Source: Flavobacterium sp. (GTDB lineage Bacteria > Bacteroidota > Bacteroidia > Flavobacteriales > Flavobacteriaceae). From it: DNA of 64,000 nucleotides. How positions within the stretch are numbered: position 1 is the first letter of the stretch; every line of letters starts with the position of its first letter. Position numbers and translations under genes: made by a program. The DNA lies in the NCBI RefSeq assembly GCF_024305175.1, contig NZ_JAMWYY010000003.1, positions 52,629 to 116,628 on the forward strand, written 5' to 3'. Under the pieces are notes generated by a model that did not search any database, had not been told where the DNA came from, and was given only the letters and a program-made list of their open reading frames with translations. This document shows positions 8,272-16,619 of the stretch, one piece after another.

Positions 8272-9489
8272 ATGTTCCGTCTCGCCATAAACCGTTACCT
8301 TAACAACTTCAGGGGCTTTAGCCGCGAAATATGGATACTTGCAGCCATTACCTTTATTAACCGGGCGGGCACAATGGTACTGCCTTTCCTCTCTAAATAC
8401 CTGAAGGAAGACCTGCATTTTGATTATGATGAAGTAGGTACGGTTATGGTGTTTTTTGGCTTAGGCTCTTTAATTGGCTCGTGGCTTGGCGGCAAGCTTT
8501 CAGACAAAATCGGATTTTACAAAATAATGGTCTTCAGCCTGTTTACTACAGGCATTGCTTTTTTTGTTATACAGCACGTTACGAGCTTTGTGGGTATGTG
8601 TGCCGCCATGTTTGGCATTATGGTTATTGCTGATATGTTCCGCCCTGCCATGTTTGTATCGCTTGGCGCTTATGCCAAACCCGAAAACCGCACCCGCGCG
8701 CTTACATTGGTGCGCCTTGCCGTTAACCTGGGGTTTGCTGCCGGCCCTGCACTGGGTGGGCTTATAATACTTGGCATTGGCTATAAAGGACTCTTTTGGG
8801 CAGATGGTGCAAGCTGTATTATATCCATCACCTTGTTCTGGCTTTTGGTTAAAGAAAAAAAGAAACAACCCACAGATACGGCCCATGCGGTTGTAACCAA
8901 TAAATATCACAGCGTTTTGCATGACGGTCCTTATATGCTTTTCCTGCTCAGCAGCTTTTTAACCGCTGTAACATTTTTTCAACTGTTTACCACGCTGCCG
9001 CTATACCATAAAGAGGTTTACGGGCTAACAGAGTTTCATACCGGCTTACTTATGTCTTTAAACGGACTTTTGGTATTCGCGCTAGAAATGCCTTTTGTAG
9101 GCTACTTTGAGCGCAAAAAAGTGGCAAAGCTTAAAATTGTGCTGTGGGGCTCTTTCTTAATGGGATTAAGTTTTTATGTACTTCTTTTAAATGTATGGCT
9201 GGGTGTGCTTATAGTCGGGCTGCTTTTCCTCACTTTCGGCGAAATGTTTTGCTTTCCTTTCTCCAACTCTTTTGCTATGGGCAGGGCGCCACGAGGCCAC
9301 GAAGGCAGATATATGGCATTCTACACCATGACCTTCAGCATGGCACATATAGTAAGCGCAAAAGCTGGTATGGGTATAATAGACGAATGGGGCTATAACA
9401 CCAACTGGGTTGTTATGGGCAGTGCAGGCATGCTTGCCATGTTATGTATTGTGCTGTTACAATATAATTTACGCAGTGAATATAAATAA
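8272..9489 (+). CDS. Major facilitator superfamily exporter
   Basis: With the start at ATG 8272 the product has 405 residues and about 12 hydrophobic helices. The classic MFS loop motif between helices 2 and 3 is present as GSLIGSWLGGKLSDKIGFYK, and an antiporter-like motif VRLAVNLGFAAGPALGG lies in helix 5. This points to a proton-driven drug/metabolite exporter in the inner membrane. The open frame extends to 8242, but that ATG lies within the promoter. No substrate can be inferred. Confidence 0.85.
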   Translation: MFRLAINRYLNNFRGFSREIWILAAITFINRAGTMVLPFLSKYLKEDLHFDYDEVGTVMVFFGLGSLIGSWLGGKLSDKIGFYKIMVFSLFTTGIAFFVIQHVTSFVGMCAAMFGIMVIADMFRPAMFVSLGAYAKPENRTRALTLVRLAVNLGFAAGPALGGLIILGIGYKGLFWADGASCIISITLFWLLVKEKKKQPTDTAHAVVTNKYHSVLHDGPYMLFLLSSFLTAVTFFQLFTTLPLYHKEVYGLTEFHTGLLMSLNGLLVFALEMPFVGYFERKKVAKLKIVLWGSFLMGLSFYVLLLNVWLGVLIVGLLFLTFGEMFCFPFSNSFAMGRAPRGHEGRYMAFYTMTFSMAHIVSAKAGMGIIDEWGYNTNWVVMGSAGMLAMLCIVLLQYNLRSEYK

Positions 9490-9532
9490 TTTACCTCTGC
9501 AATACAATATTTAACTAACGATTCAGTTATTT

Positions 9533-9577
9533 AACTATAAATATAGTTTGAAAACTAAAAAAATAGTTTTAGCTTTG
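9533..9577 (+). promoter_or_regulatory. blaI-blaR promoter with two operator dyads
   Basis: TTTG (9547-9550), 19 bases, then TAGCTTTG (9570-9577) is a textbook Bacteroidota promoter. A palindrome AACTAT-AAAT-ATAGTT (9533-9548) overlaps the -33 box. A second dyad AAAACTA-N6-TAGTTTT (9551-9570) fills the spacer exactly. Both carry the ACTA/TAGT core expected for BlaI/MecI-type repressors, so autoregulation by the next gene is very likely. Confidence 0.8.
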
Positions 9578-9596
9578 TTTATATAAATACTGAACC

Positions 9597-9956
9597 ATGC
9601 AAAAACTGACAAACAAGGAAGAAGAAATCATGCATATTTTATGGAAGCTGGAAAAAGCTTTTGTAAAAGATGTGCTTGCAGAAATTAAAGACGACAAGCC
9701 TCATTACAACACACTTTCTACCATTATAAGAAACCTGGAAGAAAAAGGTTATGTGGGCCATACGGCTTATGGCAACACACACCAGTATCATCCTGTAATA
9801 ACAAAAGAAGAATACAGGCAGGGGTTCATGAACAACGCAATACAAAACTACTTTAATAACTCTTATAAAAGTATGGTATCCTTTTTTGCGAAGGAAGAGA
9901 AGATAAGTGCAGAAGAATTACGCGAAATACTCGAAATGATCGAAAAAAAGAAATGA
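9597..9956 (+). CDS. BlaI/MecI/CopY-type winged-helix repressor
   Basis: The 119-residue protein opens with LTNKEEEIMHILWKLEKAFVKDV and continues with the recognition region YNTLSTIIRNLEEKGYVGH, both hallmarks of the BlaI/MecI family. A C-terminal dimerisation helix follows. The homologues bind ACTA/TAGT dyads and are cleaved after the membrane peptidase partner is activated. The partner gene starts one base after this stop codon. Regulation through the two dyads at 9533-9570 is likely. Confidence 0.92.
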   Translation: MQKLTNKEEEIMHILWKLEKAFVKDVLAEIKDDKPHYNTLSTIIRNLEEKGYVGHTAYGNTHQYHPVITKEEYRQGFMNNAIQNYFNNSYKSMVSFFAKEEKISAEELREILEMIEKKK

Positions 9957-9957
9957 T

Positions 9958-12006
9958 ATGGAAAACCTTATCATATACCTGCTAAAGGCATCGGGGCTGG
10001 TGGCTGTTTTTTATACAGCTTACTACACCCTGCTGAGAAAAGAAACTTTTTTTACCTCTAACCGCAGCTTTCTGCTGGCCGGGCTGGTAACATCAGCTGT
10101 AATGCCGCTACTGGTACTAACGCATACCGTATGGATAGAAGCTACAGAAAAAGTACAGGTACAACTAACGCCTGAGGAACTGCAACAATACCTGCAAATG
10201 CAACAAATGGCTGCGCTGCAAAGCGAACCGGAACCCATTAACTGGTATAATATAGCAGGTTATATTTATGTTGCAGTGGCAGTGTTCTTTTTGTTCAGGT
10301 TTTTATACCAGCTGTATTTAGTAAGGAAGATGCTAAAAGGTGAAAAAATCATTAAGCAAAATGGCTTTAAATATATTGATTCTGAAACTGTACAGTCGCC
10401 GTTCTCATTTTTCAGCTACATTGTTTATAATTCGAAGTTACTGACAGATAACGAACTCGAAAATGTACTAAGCCATGAAAAAGTACATAGCAGGCAAAAA
10501 CATTCTGCTGATATGATAATCAGTAACCTGTTTTGCATACTGTTGTGGTTTAACCCTTTTATATGGTTCTATAAAAAAGCGGTGGCACAAAACCTTGAAT
10601 TTATTGCCGATGCAGAAGCCATAAAACAAATAGCCGATACCAAAGCTTATCAAAAAACATTATTAAAAATAACAGTACAGCCCGAATGTACTGCAATCAT
10701 CAATCACTTTTATCAATCATTAATCAAAAAACGAATCGTTATGCTTAACAAAAAACAATCTAAAACACGGAACTCCTGGAAGTATGCCGCTGTACTACCG
10801 GTACTTATTGCCTTTATGGTTTTGTTTCAGCTCGAAGTAAGGGCACAACAGACGGAAGCGACTGAGAAATCTGTTTATATTGAAAGCACTAAAGTTGCCC
10901 TTGAAGTGAATAAAGACAGTAAAGACGAGGCGCTTGAAGCAGAGAAAAGTTTCTTTAAGTCGGAATATAATGTTGATGTTAATTTTTCCGCAATTAACCG
11001 TAATGATAAAGGAGAAATAACTGCCATAAAAGTTACCATTAACGATGGTACTGACGAGAGCGTGTACCAGGTTAAAGGCTCTAAGCCCATAAAAGCCTTC
11101 ACGGTTGAACTGACTACAGACAATAACGGTAACGTTAAAACAGGCTTTGGCGTAGCGCAGGGGCTTAAAATCAGTGCAGGCAGTATTGATGTTAATAATA
11201 CTGATGAAGATACCTTATTCCTTAACAGGCAGGATGTACTGAAAGACAGAAATGCAATCAGGAACAGGCAGGGCTTTGGAGAAACGGCTGTGCAGCAACC
11301 TGCAGCCGGTGACGGACACTGGACATTAAGCAGTTGGAAGTTTGGCGATAAAGATGCACTTGTAATTATAAACGGTGTAAAACAGGAGAAAGGTGAGCCT
11401 ATAAAAATTTCGCTTGATGAGGAACTTAGCGAAGTAAAAGTGCTTACCGCAAAAGAAGCCAAAAAGAAATATGGTAAAGAAGGTAAAAACGGTGCTATGG
11501 AGGTTACTACAAAAAAAGAGCAGAGAGGCCGCTTTACTACCCACACATTTACTGAAACATTACCTGCGGGTACGAAGGTATATATTGGAAATGAAGGACT
11601 TGATTATGATGTTATAATGGCAGAAGTTGCCCGAATGCGCGAGCTGGCAAACGTTGATTTTGCAGTTTCTGAATTTGTGCTTGCCGACAGGCTGAAAGCG
11701 TTAGGTGAACTTACTCCCGAAGAGGTAAAAGCAATTAGAGAACAATTGGAGGAGGCTCAGGAAGCTGTCCGCAAACTTGGAAGCGGCAACTACGAGACGT
11801 TACGTTTTAGTACTGAAGAATTTGAAGAGGCAAGGCAGGCCATGGAAGAAGCCCGTGCAGCTTTAGAGGAAAAAAGGAATGAACTGGAAACCAATAGAAG
11901 AATGCTTAATGAAAAGATTCAGGAAGAGCATAAAAAGCAGGCTGAAGAAAAACGTAAAGCTGCAGAAGAAAGAAGAAAGGAAGCAGAAAAACAAAGAAAA
12001 ATTTAA
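9958..12006 (+). CDS. BlaR1-like M56 membrane metallopeptidase with long periplasmic tail
   Basis: The 682-residue protein has N-terminal membrane helices, then a cytoplasmic M56 zinc peptidase domain with the motif SHEKVHSRQKH (HExxH) near residue 175. A further helix follows (YAAVLPVLIAFMVLF, about 275-290) and then a long extracytoplasmic part. Instead of a penicillin-binding sensor, this tail includes a segment like a TonB plug or carboxypeptidase repeat (VLTAKEAKKKYGKEGKNGAMEVTTK) and ends in a highly charged Glu/Lys/Arg helix. It probably senses an envelope signal and inactivates the BlaI-type repressor. Signal unknown. Confidence 0.85.
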   Translation: MENLIIYLLKASGLVAVFYTAYYTLLRKETFFTSNRSFLLAGLVTSAVMPLLVLTHTVWIEATEKVQVQLTPEELQQYLQMQQMAALQSEPEPINWYNIAGYIYVAVAVFFLFRFLYQLYLVRKMLKGEKIIKQNGFKYIDSETVQSPFSFFSYIVYNSKLLTDNELENVLSHEKVHSRQKHSADMIISNLFCILLWFNPFIWFYKKAVAQNLEFIADAEAIKQIADTKAYQKTLLKITVQPECTAIINHFYQSLIKKRIVMLNKKQSKTRNSWKYAAVLPVLIAFMVLFQLEVRAQQTEATEKSVYIESTKVALEVNKDSKDEALEAEKSFFKSEYNVDVNFSAINRNDKGEITAIKVTINDGTDESVYQVKGSKPIKAFTVELTTDNNGNVKTGFGVAQGLKISAGSIDVNNTDEDTLFLNRQDVLKDRNAIRNRQGFGETAVQQPAAGDGHWTLSSWKFGDKDALVIINGVKQEKGEPIKISLDEELSEVKVLTAKEAKKKYGKEGKNGAMEVTTKKEQRGRFTTHTFTETLPAGTKVYIGNEGLDYDVIMAEVARMRELANVDFAVSEFVLADRLKALGELTPEEVKAIREQLEEAQEAVRKLGSGNYETLRFSTEEFEEARQAMEEARAALEEKRNELETNRRMLNEKIQEEHKKQAEEKRKAAEERRKEAEKQRKI

Positions 12007-12044
12007 AAGGTTACTTCATCTTAAATACTTAATTATGAGTTAAG

Positions 12045-12070
12045 GCGGCTTTATGAGAGCCGCTTTTTTT
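12045..12070 (+). terminator. Terminator after the BlaR1-like gene
   Basis: GCGGCT (12045-12050) pairs with AGCCGC (12058-12063), followed by seven T residues. Confidence 0.8.
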
Positions 12071-12098
12071 GTAACTTTATAGTATTAATATCTGAGCT

Positions 12099-12239
12099 AT
12101 GTTTAAGATACTCGCAAAAATAAACAAATGGCTGTTACCCAATTATACTAAAGAACAATTGGATTTAGCAAAAGCCACCAAGCTGCAAAAAGCAATAATT
12201 GCCTGGAAATATTATGTTACTACCCGCGCCGTAGATTAA
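12099..12239 (+). CDS. Small basic 46-residue protein conserved in flavobacteria
   Basis: An ATG at 12099 opens a 46-residue frame, MFKILAKINKWLLPNYTK...TTRAVD, ending with TAA at 12237-12239. It is basic and partly amphipathic. From memory, similar short proteins (often labelled SsrA-binding protein without good reason) occur in many Flavobacteriaceae, which supports it as a real gene. It starts right after a terminator, and its stop overlaps the stop of the convergent apt gene. Function unknown. Confidence 0.6.
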   Translation: MFKILAKINKWLLPNYTKEQLDLAKATKLQKAIIAWKYYVTTRAVD

Positions 12240-12748
12240 TAAAAAAGTGGTGCAGCAATATCATATTGCTTAATTTTCTCGCGCCCGTTAAGAAAAGAAA
12301 GTTCCATCAAAAAGTTACACTGCACAATAGTGCCTCCTAGCCTTTCTATAAGTTCGCACACCGCTTTGGCTGTTCCGCCTGTTGCAAGTACATCATCATG
12401 AATAATAACCCGCTCGCCTTTAGTTATGGCATCGGTATGTATTTCTAAAGTATCAGAGCCATATTCAAGTTCGTAAGACGCCGAAAGAGTTTCATAGGGC
12501 AGCTTCCTGGGCTTGCGCACCGGTACAAAGCCTGCGTTAAGCTTGTAAGCAAGTAACGTAGCAAAAAAGAAGCCCCTGCTCTCTACCCCTACCACTTTAT
12601 CAATCTTTTCATTATGCAGGTTCTCTGCCAGTAAATCAAGGCAGGTTTTTACGGCTTCAGGATTTGCAAGTAAAGGCGTAATGTCTTTAAAAGCAATTCC
12701 CGGTTTCGGAAAATCCTGTATTTCACGTATATACTTTTCTATATTCAT
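12236..12748 (-). CDS. apt: Adenine phosphoribosyltransferase
   Basis: The 170-residue protein matches Apt throughout. It has FPKPGIAFKDITPLL near the N-terminus, GVESRGFFFA, RKPRKLPYET, and the PRPP-binding loop VIIHDDVLATGGTAKA. It makes AMP from adenine and PRPP in the cytoplasm (purine salvage). Length is normal. It is transcribed away from the tRNA-Arg gene, whose promoter lies in the shared upstream region. Confidence 0.95.
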   Translation of the reverse strand: MNIEKYIREIQDFPKPGIAFKDITPLLANPEAVKTCLDLLAENLHNEKIDKVVGVESRGFFFATLLAYKLNAGFVPVRKPRKLPYETLSASYELEYGSDTLEIHTDAITKGERVIIHDDVLATGGTAKAVCELIERLGGTIVQCNFLMELSFLNGREKIKQYDIAAPLFY

Positions 12749-12774
12749 TTTTTTAGGTTTTTATTAGTTATGCA

Positions 12775-12806
12775 TTTGCAAGTTAATCAATATTATTCTA
12801 TATTTG
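12775..12806 (+). promoter_or_regulatory. Promoter of tRNA-Arg
   Basis: TTTG (12775-12778) and TATATTTG (12799-12806), 20 bases apart, match the Bacteroidota promoter. The transcript would start about 50 bases before the tRNA. Confidence 0.7.
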
Positions 12807-12863
12807 CACCCGCAAACAACAATACGGAAGTTCGCTAGAAACAACCGATTTTGTTAAGCAAAT

Positions 12864-12937
12864 GGCCTCGTGGCGCAACTGAATAGCGCATCTGATTACG
12901 GCTCAGAAGGTTACAGGTTTGAATCCTGTCGAGGTCA
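12864..12937 (+). tRNA. tRNA-Arg (anticodon ACG)
   Basis: The 74-base cloverleaf is complete. The acceptor GGCCTCG pairs with CGAGGTC (one G-U) and the discriminator is A. The anticodon stem TCTGA/TCAGA encloses loop TTACGGC with ACG at 12898-12900. The T arm ACAGG-TTTGAAT-CCTGT is intact. CCA is not encoded. Its 3' half is overlapped by the end of the recombinase gene, marking it as the insertion target of the mobile element. Confidence 0.97.
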
Positions 12938-12940
12938 CTA
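12903..12940. other. Probable left attachment site (attL) in the 3' end of tRNA-Arg
   Basis: The tRNA 3' portion coincides with the last codons of the element's recombinase gene, the usual geometry of a tRNA-targeting ICE. The exact core cannot be fixed because no matching copy of the tRNA 3' end was noticed elsewhere in the window. Confidence 0.5.
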
Positions 12941-14453
12941 CTCGGGACAAAAGATAAAAATCGTCTTTTGTCCCGTTTTTTTTGACATCTAACTCTTTGT
13001 TTACCAAATAGATACAATTGACTATTTCGTTGACTCGAGCGGTTTGGAAATCGTTTCCGCGAAACGTAAAATTTTCGGGATAAATTAAACCAATCAGGTC
13101 ACGGGCTTCGGTTAACGAGCTTTTCTCAAGCGCCTCACCAAGCTTTAAAAGATTGTCAATCCCTTTATTCATAAGCTGTTCGATACTTCCCCGGTCGTCA
13201 CCGACTTCACTTAGCTGCCGCTCTAATTTTTGGATAATTGTACTGTACTCGTTTTTCATGAGGTTGTAGTCATCCACATCTATCTTTTCGGTAACTAAAA
13301 GGTTCCTTGCAGAAGAAAGCTTTTTCTCGTATTCCGCAATCTGGTCAAGTGCCTTTCTTTTTTCTGATGAGACGAAGCCGGTATGTTCACGATAAGCTTC
13401 CAGCAGCACAGCAGCATAAAGTTTCTTAACCGCGGGAAGTGGCTTGAACCGGTTGAGCTGCTCTGTAAATAAGTGGTTGGCCAAATCGGAATTTATGCGG
13501 TACTTGCAAACCTTATCGCAGTGATAGTAATAATAATGCTTGTGCCGGCCTTTGCACTTGCTTCCTGTCAGCTTGCTCCCGCATTGCGGGCACATGAAGA
13601 AGCCCCTGAGCGGGAAGTTTTCCGTGGTAAGGGCTTTTGGCCTGTAGGTTCTCTTTTTTCCATCCAGGACGTCCTGGACACGGTAAAATAAGCCTTCGCT
13701 TAAAATGGGCTCATGCTGCCCTTCCACCCAAATCTCATCTTCGTCCTTATATTTAGGTACGATGATCTTTCCTGCGTAAAGCGGATTCCTTAGCATTACC
13801 CAAAAATTGCTTTTAGTCATTTTCAGGCCTCTGTCCTTAGCCAAATGATAAATCGACTCGGTGCTGAATGCCTCTTTGGCGACCTGCTCAAAAATCCATA
13901 CGACCATAGCGGCATCCTTTGGAACCGGCGCTATATATTTTTTACCTGTTTCGGTAACCTTATTAGCGAAGCCAAACGGAGCCATTCCCATATACCTGCC
14001 CTCTTTTCTTGCCCTTCGTATTCCGTGGAAAGTATTGAGCGCCCTCCTGTCGTTCTCAACCTCGGGGGCAGCAAGGTAAAATGCCAGCATCATCTTGTTT
14101 TCAGGGACACTGAGATCCAGTGGCTGCTCGATGGCCTGCGGTTCCACACCGAGCTTTCTCAGCAGGTTGATCATCTGATAGGCATCGCCCGCATTTCGGC
14201 TGAACCTGTCCCATTTAAGGAAGAGTACTAAATCAACCTTATTTTTGTTCTTTTTCAGGTTAAGCAATAGTTTCTTCCATTGCGGCCTGTTGAAAGTTTT
14301 GGCAGAATGGTCCTCGTAGATGACATTGCGTATCTGTATCGCATTGATGCTGCAGTATTTGCGGAGCATTTCTTCCTGGTTTCGCTGCGAGTAGCCTTTT
14401 TCAGCCTGCTCATCTGTGCTTACCCTTACATATAAATCGGCTATCTTGCTCAT
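12903..14453 (-). CDS. Large serine recombinase (site-specific integrase)
   Basis: The 516-residue protein has a resolvase N-terminal domain with the catalytic serine in YVRVSTDEQ (S12) and arginines in LKWDRFSRNAGDA. A recombinase domain follows (about 160-290), then a zinc ribbon (CPQCGSKL...HCDKVCKY, about 305-335) and a C-terminal coiled-coil region, the order of large serine integrases. It should insert and excise the element at tRNA-Arg. The final residues, about STGFKPVTF, are encoded by the antisense strand of the tRNA 3' end, so the C-terminus depends on the attachment site. Confidence 0.9.
   Translation of the reverse strand: MSKIADLYVRVSTDEQAEKGYSQRNQEEMLRKYCSINAIQIRNVIYEDHSAKTFNRPQWKKLLLNLKKNKNKVDLVLFLKWDRFSRNAGDAYQMINLLRKLGVEPQAIEQPLDLSVPENKMMLAFYLAAPEVENDRRALNTFHGIRRARKEGRYMGMAPFGFANKVTETGKKYIAPVPKDAAMVVWIFEQVAKEAFSTESIYHLAKDRGLKMTKSNFWVMLRNPLYAGKIIVPKYKDEDEIWVEGQHEPILSEGLFYRVQDVLDGKKRTYRPKALTTENFPLRGFFMCPQCGSKLTGSKCKGRHKHYYYYHCDKVCKYRINSDLANHLFTEQLNRFKPLPAVKKLYAAVLLEAYREHTGFVSSEKRKALDQIAEYEKKLSSARNLLVTEKIDVDDYNLMKNEYSTIIQKLERQLSEVGDDRGSIEQLMNKGIDNLLKLGEALEKSSLTEARDLIGLIYPENFTFRGNDFQTARVNEIVNCIYLVNKELDVKKNGTKDDFYLLSRVVTSTGFKPVTF
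12943..12983 (+). terminator. Strong terminator after tRNA-Arg, inside the recombinase coding end
   Basis: A perfect 12-base stem, CGGGACAAAAGA (12943-12954) with TCTTTTGTCCCG (12964-12975), is followed by eight T residues. It ends tRNA transcription. It also lies within the last codons of the antisense recombinase gene. Confidence 0.85.
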
Positions 14454-14638
14454 AATCCTGTCCTTAAATGGTTTGACACGGCTATATTAGCCAATTTCCT
14501 CAAGAAAAACAATATTTCCCGCGCCTGTTCAAGGGTGATATCCATACCTTCGGACCGCATTAGGCGATACGCCTTTTCCGGTGTAAGTTTTGTATTGCTA
14601 AAATCCATTTCCCGTTCCATCGTCGTTATATTTAGCAA
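14450..14638 (-). CDS. Small ICE-associated protein next to the recombinase
   Basis: A short frame of up to 62 residues overlaps the recombinase start by 4 bases (ATGA), so the two are translationally coupled. The likely start is at MEREMDFSNTKLTPEKAY. The text (RLMRSEGMDITLEQAREILFFLRKLANIAV) is helical. It resembles small proteins commonly found just upstream of recombinases in Bacteroidota mobile elements, as far as can be recalled. Function unknown; a recombination accessory or regulatory role is a guess from position. Confidence 0.65.
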   Translation of the reverse strand: MLNITTMEREMDFSNTKLTPEKAYRLMRSEGMDITLEQAREILFFLRKLANIAVSNHLRTGL

Positions 14639-14659
14639 AAAAAGCCCCTTCCGGGGCTC

Positions 14660-14959
14660 CTATTTGACACTACTCGATTCTATAAATAATATCCTGCTGG
14701 GAACATTCTTTTTCTTAGAAGGGTTATATCGTATATACCCATAACTATCAAGGTCCTTTATACATCTGCAATAAGTCTTCAGCGCTGATATTTTTGCGAT
14801 CTCCATTATATCGCGGCTGTATGCCCTGACCGGATTGCACCCGCCGCTTTTCACGCTATAGTGCAGCACAGCGGCGAATATGCCGATATGCGTTGTACTG
14901 ATACGATGGTCATTGCGGATACGTTCGAAGAAGCCGGTTAGTAAGCCTGATGGCTCCAC
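14660..14959 (-). CDS. Small winged-helix-like ICE protein
   Basis: The 99-residue protein contains HIGIFAAVLHYS, SRDIMEIAKISALKTYCRCIKDLDSYGYIRYNPS and a basic end. This reads as a winged helix-turn-helix of the replication-initiator or regulator kind that is common in Bacteroidota mobile elements. It probably binds DNA near the recombinase and may control integration or copy state (inference). Its start is 3 bases from the end of the neighbouring 265-residue gene, so it belongs to the same leftward operon. Confidence 0.65.
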   Translation of the reverse strand: MEPSGLLTGFFERIRNDHRISTTHIGIFAAVLHYSVKSGGCNPVRAYSRDIMEIAKISALKTYCRCIKDLDSYGYIRYNPSKKKNVPSRILFIESSSVK

Positions 14960-14961
14960 GG

Positions 14962-15759
14962 TTACAAGGATTGCTTTTTACGGCGCTGCTTCTTTTCCTG
15001 CTGTTCACCCGGACCATCATCTTCCGCTGCAGACTGCGTCTTCTTAGCCTCATGCTTCTGGTCTTTTCCCTGTGCCTGGGACTGCTCTTGTTCTTTGGCC
15101 TGCCTGGTATCGAGGCGCTTATGGTTGGCATCGTAGATGGTGAGCGTCTTAAACTGTGGGCTTGCTTCAATGTACTGCTTTACCTCCTGCCCGTCCTTGA
15201 GAAAGGTGGCCGACTGCCTGTTTCCCTTCTTTAGGGAGTTGAGCAGGTCTTCCTTGTGGGAGGGATTGTCCAGCTCCTTGATGGGATGCTTCGAAATAAC
15301 CGCATCGATATCATAACCGTAATTTTCGTGGTAGTGCTTTTGGCGGAAGTTCCCATTCGCATCGGCATCCTTAAAGTCAAGCTGTACCCAGGCGTTGTAG
15401 GTCTCGCCTTCTCTGTTGGTAAGATCCTTGTTGACTGCCCTGCCCTCCATGAGGTTGTAGGCTTCCTTCAGGGTGATATTGCTTCCCTTATTGATATAGA
15501 AGGTCTGTTCCAGGGATTCAGGTTTGCCTTCTTTTTGTAGATTGACTTTATAAGAGTTAAAGAAATAAAGATCCGTCTGGTCGGATTTCCTGAAATTAAG
15601 TTCAGCGGAGACTTTATCGTCGCCGTAGAAGGCGTCGTGCTTCAGGCTGAAAGTGGCCTGTTGCTGCTCGATATTCTGCCTTAACTCACCCTCAAGGGCT
15701 TCACCGAAGCCCGTATACTTTACCTGGTCTTTCAGGTAGTCAAAATTTTTCTCGTTCAT
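14962..15759 (-). CDS. Conserved ICE protein with charged C-terminus (DUF3945-like tail)
   Basis: This 265-residue soluble protein has an N-terminal half FDYLKDQVKYTGFGEALEGEL...ATFSLKHDAFYGDDK and a later repeat FKTLTIYDANHKRLDT resembling DUF3945-type segments. It ends in a long Lys/Gln/Glu-rich low-complexity tail (EQEQSQAQGKDQ, KQRRKKQSL). Such proteins lie at the 3' end of tra operons in Bacteroidota elements. No enzymatic motif was seen. The basic tail suggests nucleic acid contact (inference). It follows traN by 11 bases. Confidence 0.6.
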   Translation of the reverse strand: MNEKNFDYLKDQVKYTGFGEALEGELRQNIEQQQATFSLKHDAFYGDDKVSAELNFRKSDQTDLYFFNSYKVNLQKEGKPESLEQTFYINKGSNITLKEAYNLMEGRAVNKDLTNREGETYNAWVQLDFKDADANGNFRQKHYHENYGYDIDAVISKHPIKELDNPSHKEDLLNSLKKGNRQSATFLKDGQEVKQYIEASPQFKTLTIYDANHKRLDTRQAKEQEQSQAQGKDQKHEAKKTQSAAEDDGPGEQQEKKQRRKKQSL

Positions 15760-15770
15760 GATCGTATGTT

Positions 15771-16601
15771 TTAGTTATTGCTGAATGTAGGCAGCGGTTG
15801 TACTTCATCTGCCTTGGAATTCCTTACCTTGATTTGAAGGTGCCTCCCCCCGGATTTTTCTGTCAGCTGCAGGTAGAGGTTTTTCTTGTCGGGTATCGTA
15901 AATTTTGGAAGCACGGCAATAAAGGTTTTCACGCCGCGGGCCGGTATTTTTTCCGGTAGCTGCCAGTAGGCTAATGGGGTTATATCCACTTCCTGTGATG
16001 CGGTTCGCTTGCTCCTTTTTTGGTCTTTGACAAAAAAACGGAGCTGATCGATATCATAACTTATATTGCTTTCATTGGCAATTGTTATGCGGTAGAAGAA
16101 GTAATCATCCACAACGAACATCCCCGTAATGGAAAAGGTGATATCGTAATCGCTTTCCTTAATGATAATGCGGCTGCGATCATGGTACGCTGCTGACGCC
16201 AAAGCATTGATTCGGTCAGCTTTCTCATGTTCTTCAAGAGTGGCCGATCCCGGCTTTTCGTTGCTGCTGAAATCATAAGCAAGCGAACCGGGCTCAGCAT
16301 TATAGCATATTTGGAAATTATACAGCTTGCCGTCTGTGGTGACAACAGTAAGGTTGGACTGCATAAATTGTTCCTGTGCAGCTTTTATCTGCAAAACGTT
16401 CTCAATACCCTTAGGTTTTTGTGCCAGTATATCCTGGCTGCCCCTGTCCACACTTACAATGGGGTACGGAAATAGAAGGCTCGTGGTCTGCTGTTCCGAT
16501 ATATCGATCAGGCGTGTTATGGGTAAGGCTGTTCCTGATTGCGCCAGGATTGGCCATGGCAGGGTCAATAATAGGATTCTGATAATGACTTGGATATTCA
16601 T
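15771..16601 (-). CDS. traN: Conjugative transposon protein TraN (DUF4138)
   Basis: The 276-residue protein has a signal peptide (MNIQVIIRILLLTLPWPILAQS) and a beta-rich body beginning PITRLIDISEQQTTSLLFPYPIVSVDRGSQD. This is the characteristic opening of Bacteroidetes TraN/DUF4138 proteins. TraN is thought to be the periplasmic/outer-membrane VirB9-like component of the mating apparatus. It lies 18 bases downstream of traM. Confidence 0.9.
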   Translation of the reverse strand: MNIQVIIRILLLTLPWPILAQSGTALPITRLIDISEQQTTSLLFPYPIVSVDRGSQDILAQKPKGIENVLQIKAAQEQFMQSNLTVVTTDGKLYNFQICYNAEPGSLAYDFSSNEKPGSATLEEHEKADRINALASAAYHDRSRIIIKESDYDITFSITGMFVVDDYFFYRITIANESNISYDIDQLRFFVKDQKRSKRTASQEVDITPLAYWQLPEKIPARGVKTFIAVLPKFTIPDKKNLYLQLTEKSGGRHLQIKVRNSKADEVQPLPTFSNN

Positions 16602-16619
16602 GATAGATAGGTTTATGGG

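Noticed and set aside
10875-11546. 223-codon minus-strand frame inside the BlaR1-like gene
   Set aside because: Serine/leucine-rich shadow of the real coding strand; no promoter or family match.
12835-13017. Minus-strand 60-codon frame over tRNA-Arg
   Set aside because: It is a frame created by the antisense of the tRNA and terminator, not a gene.
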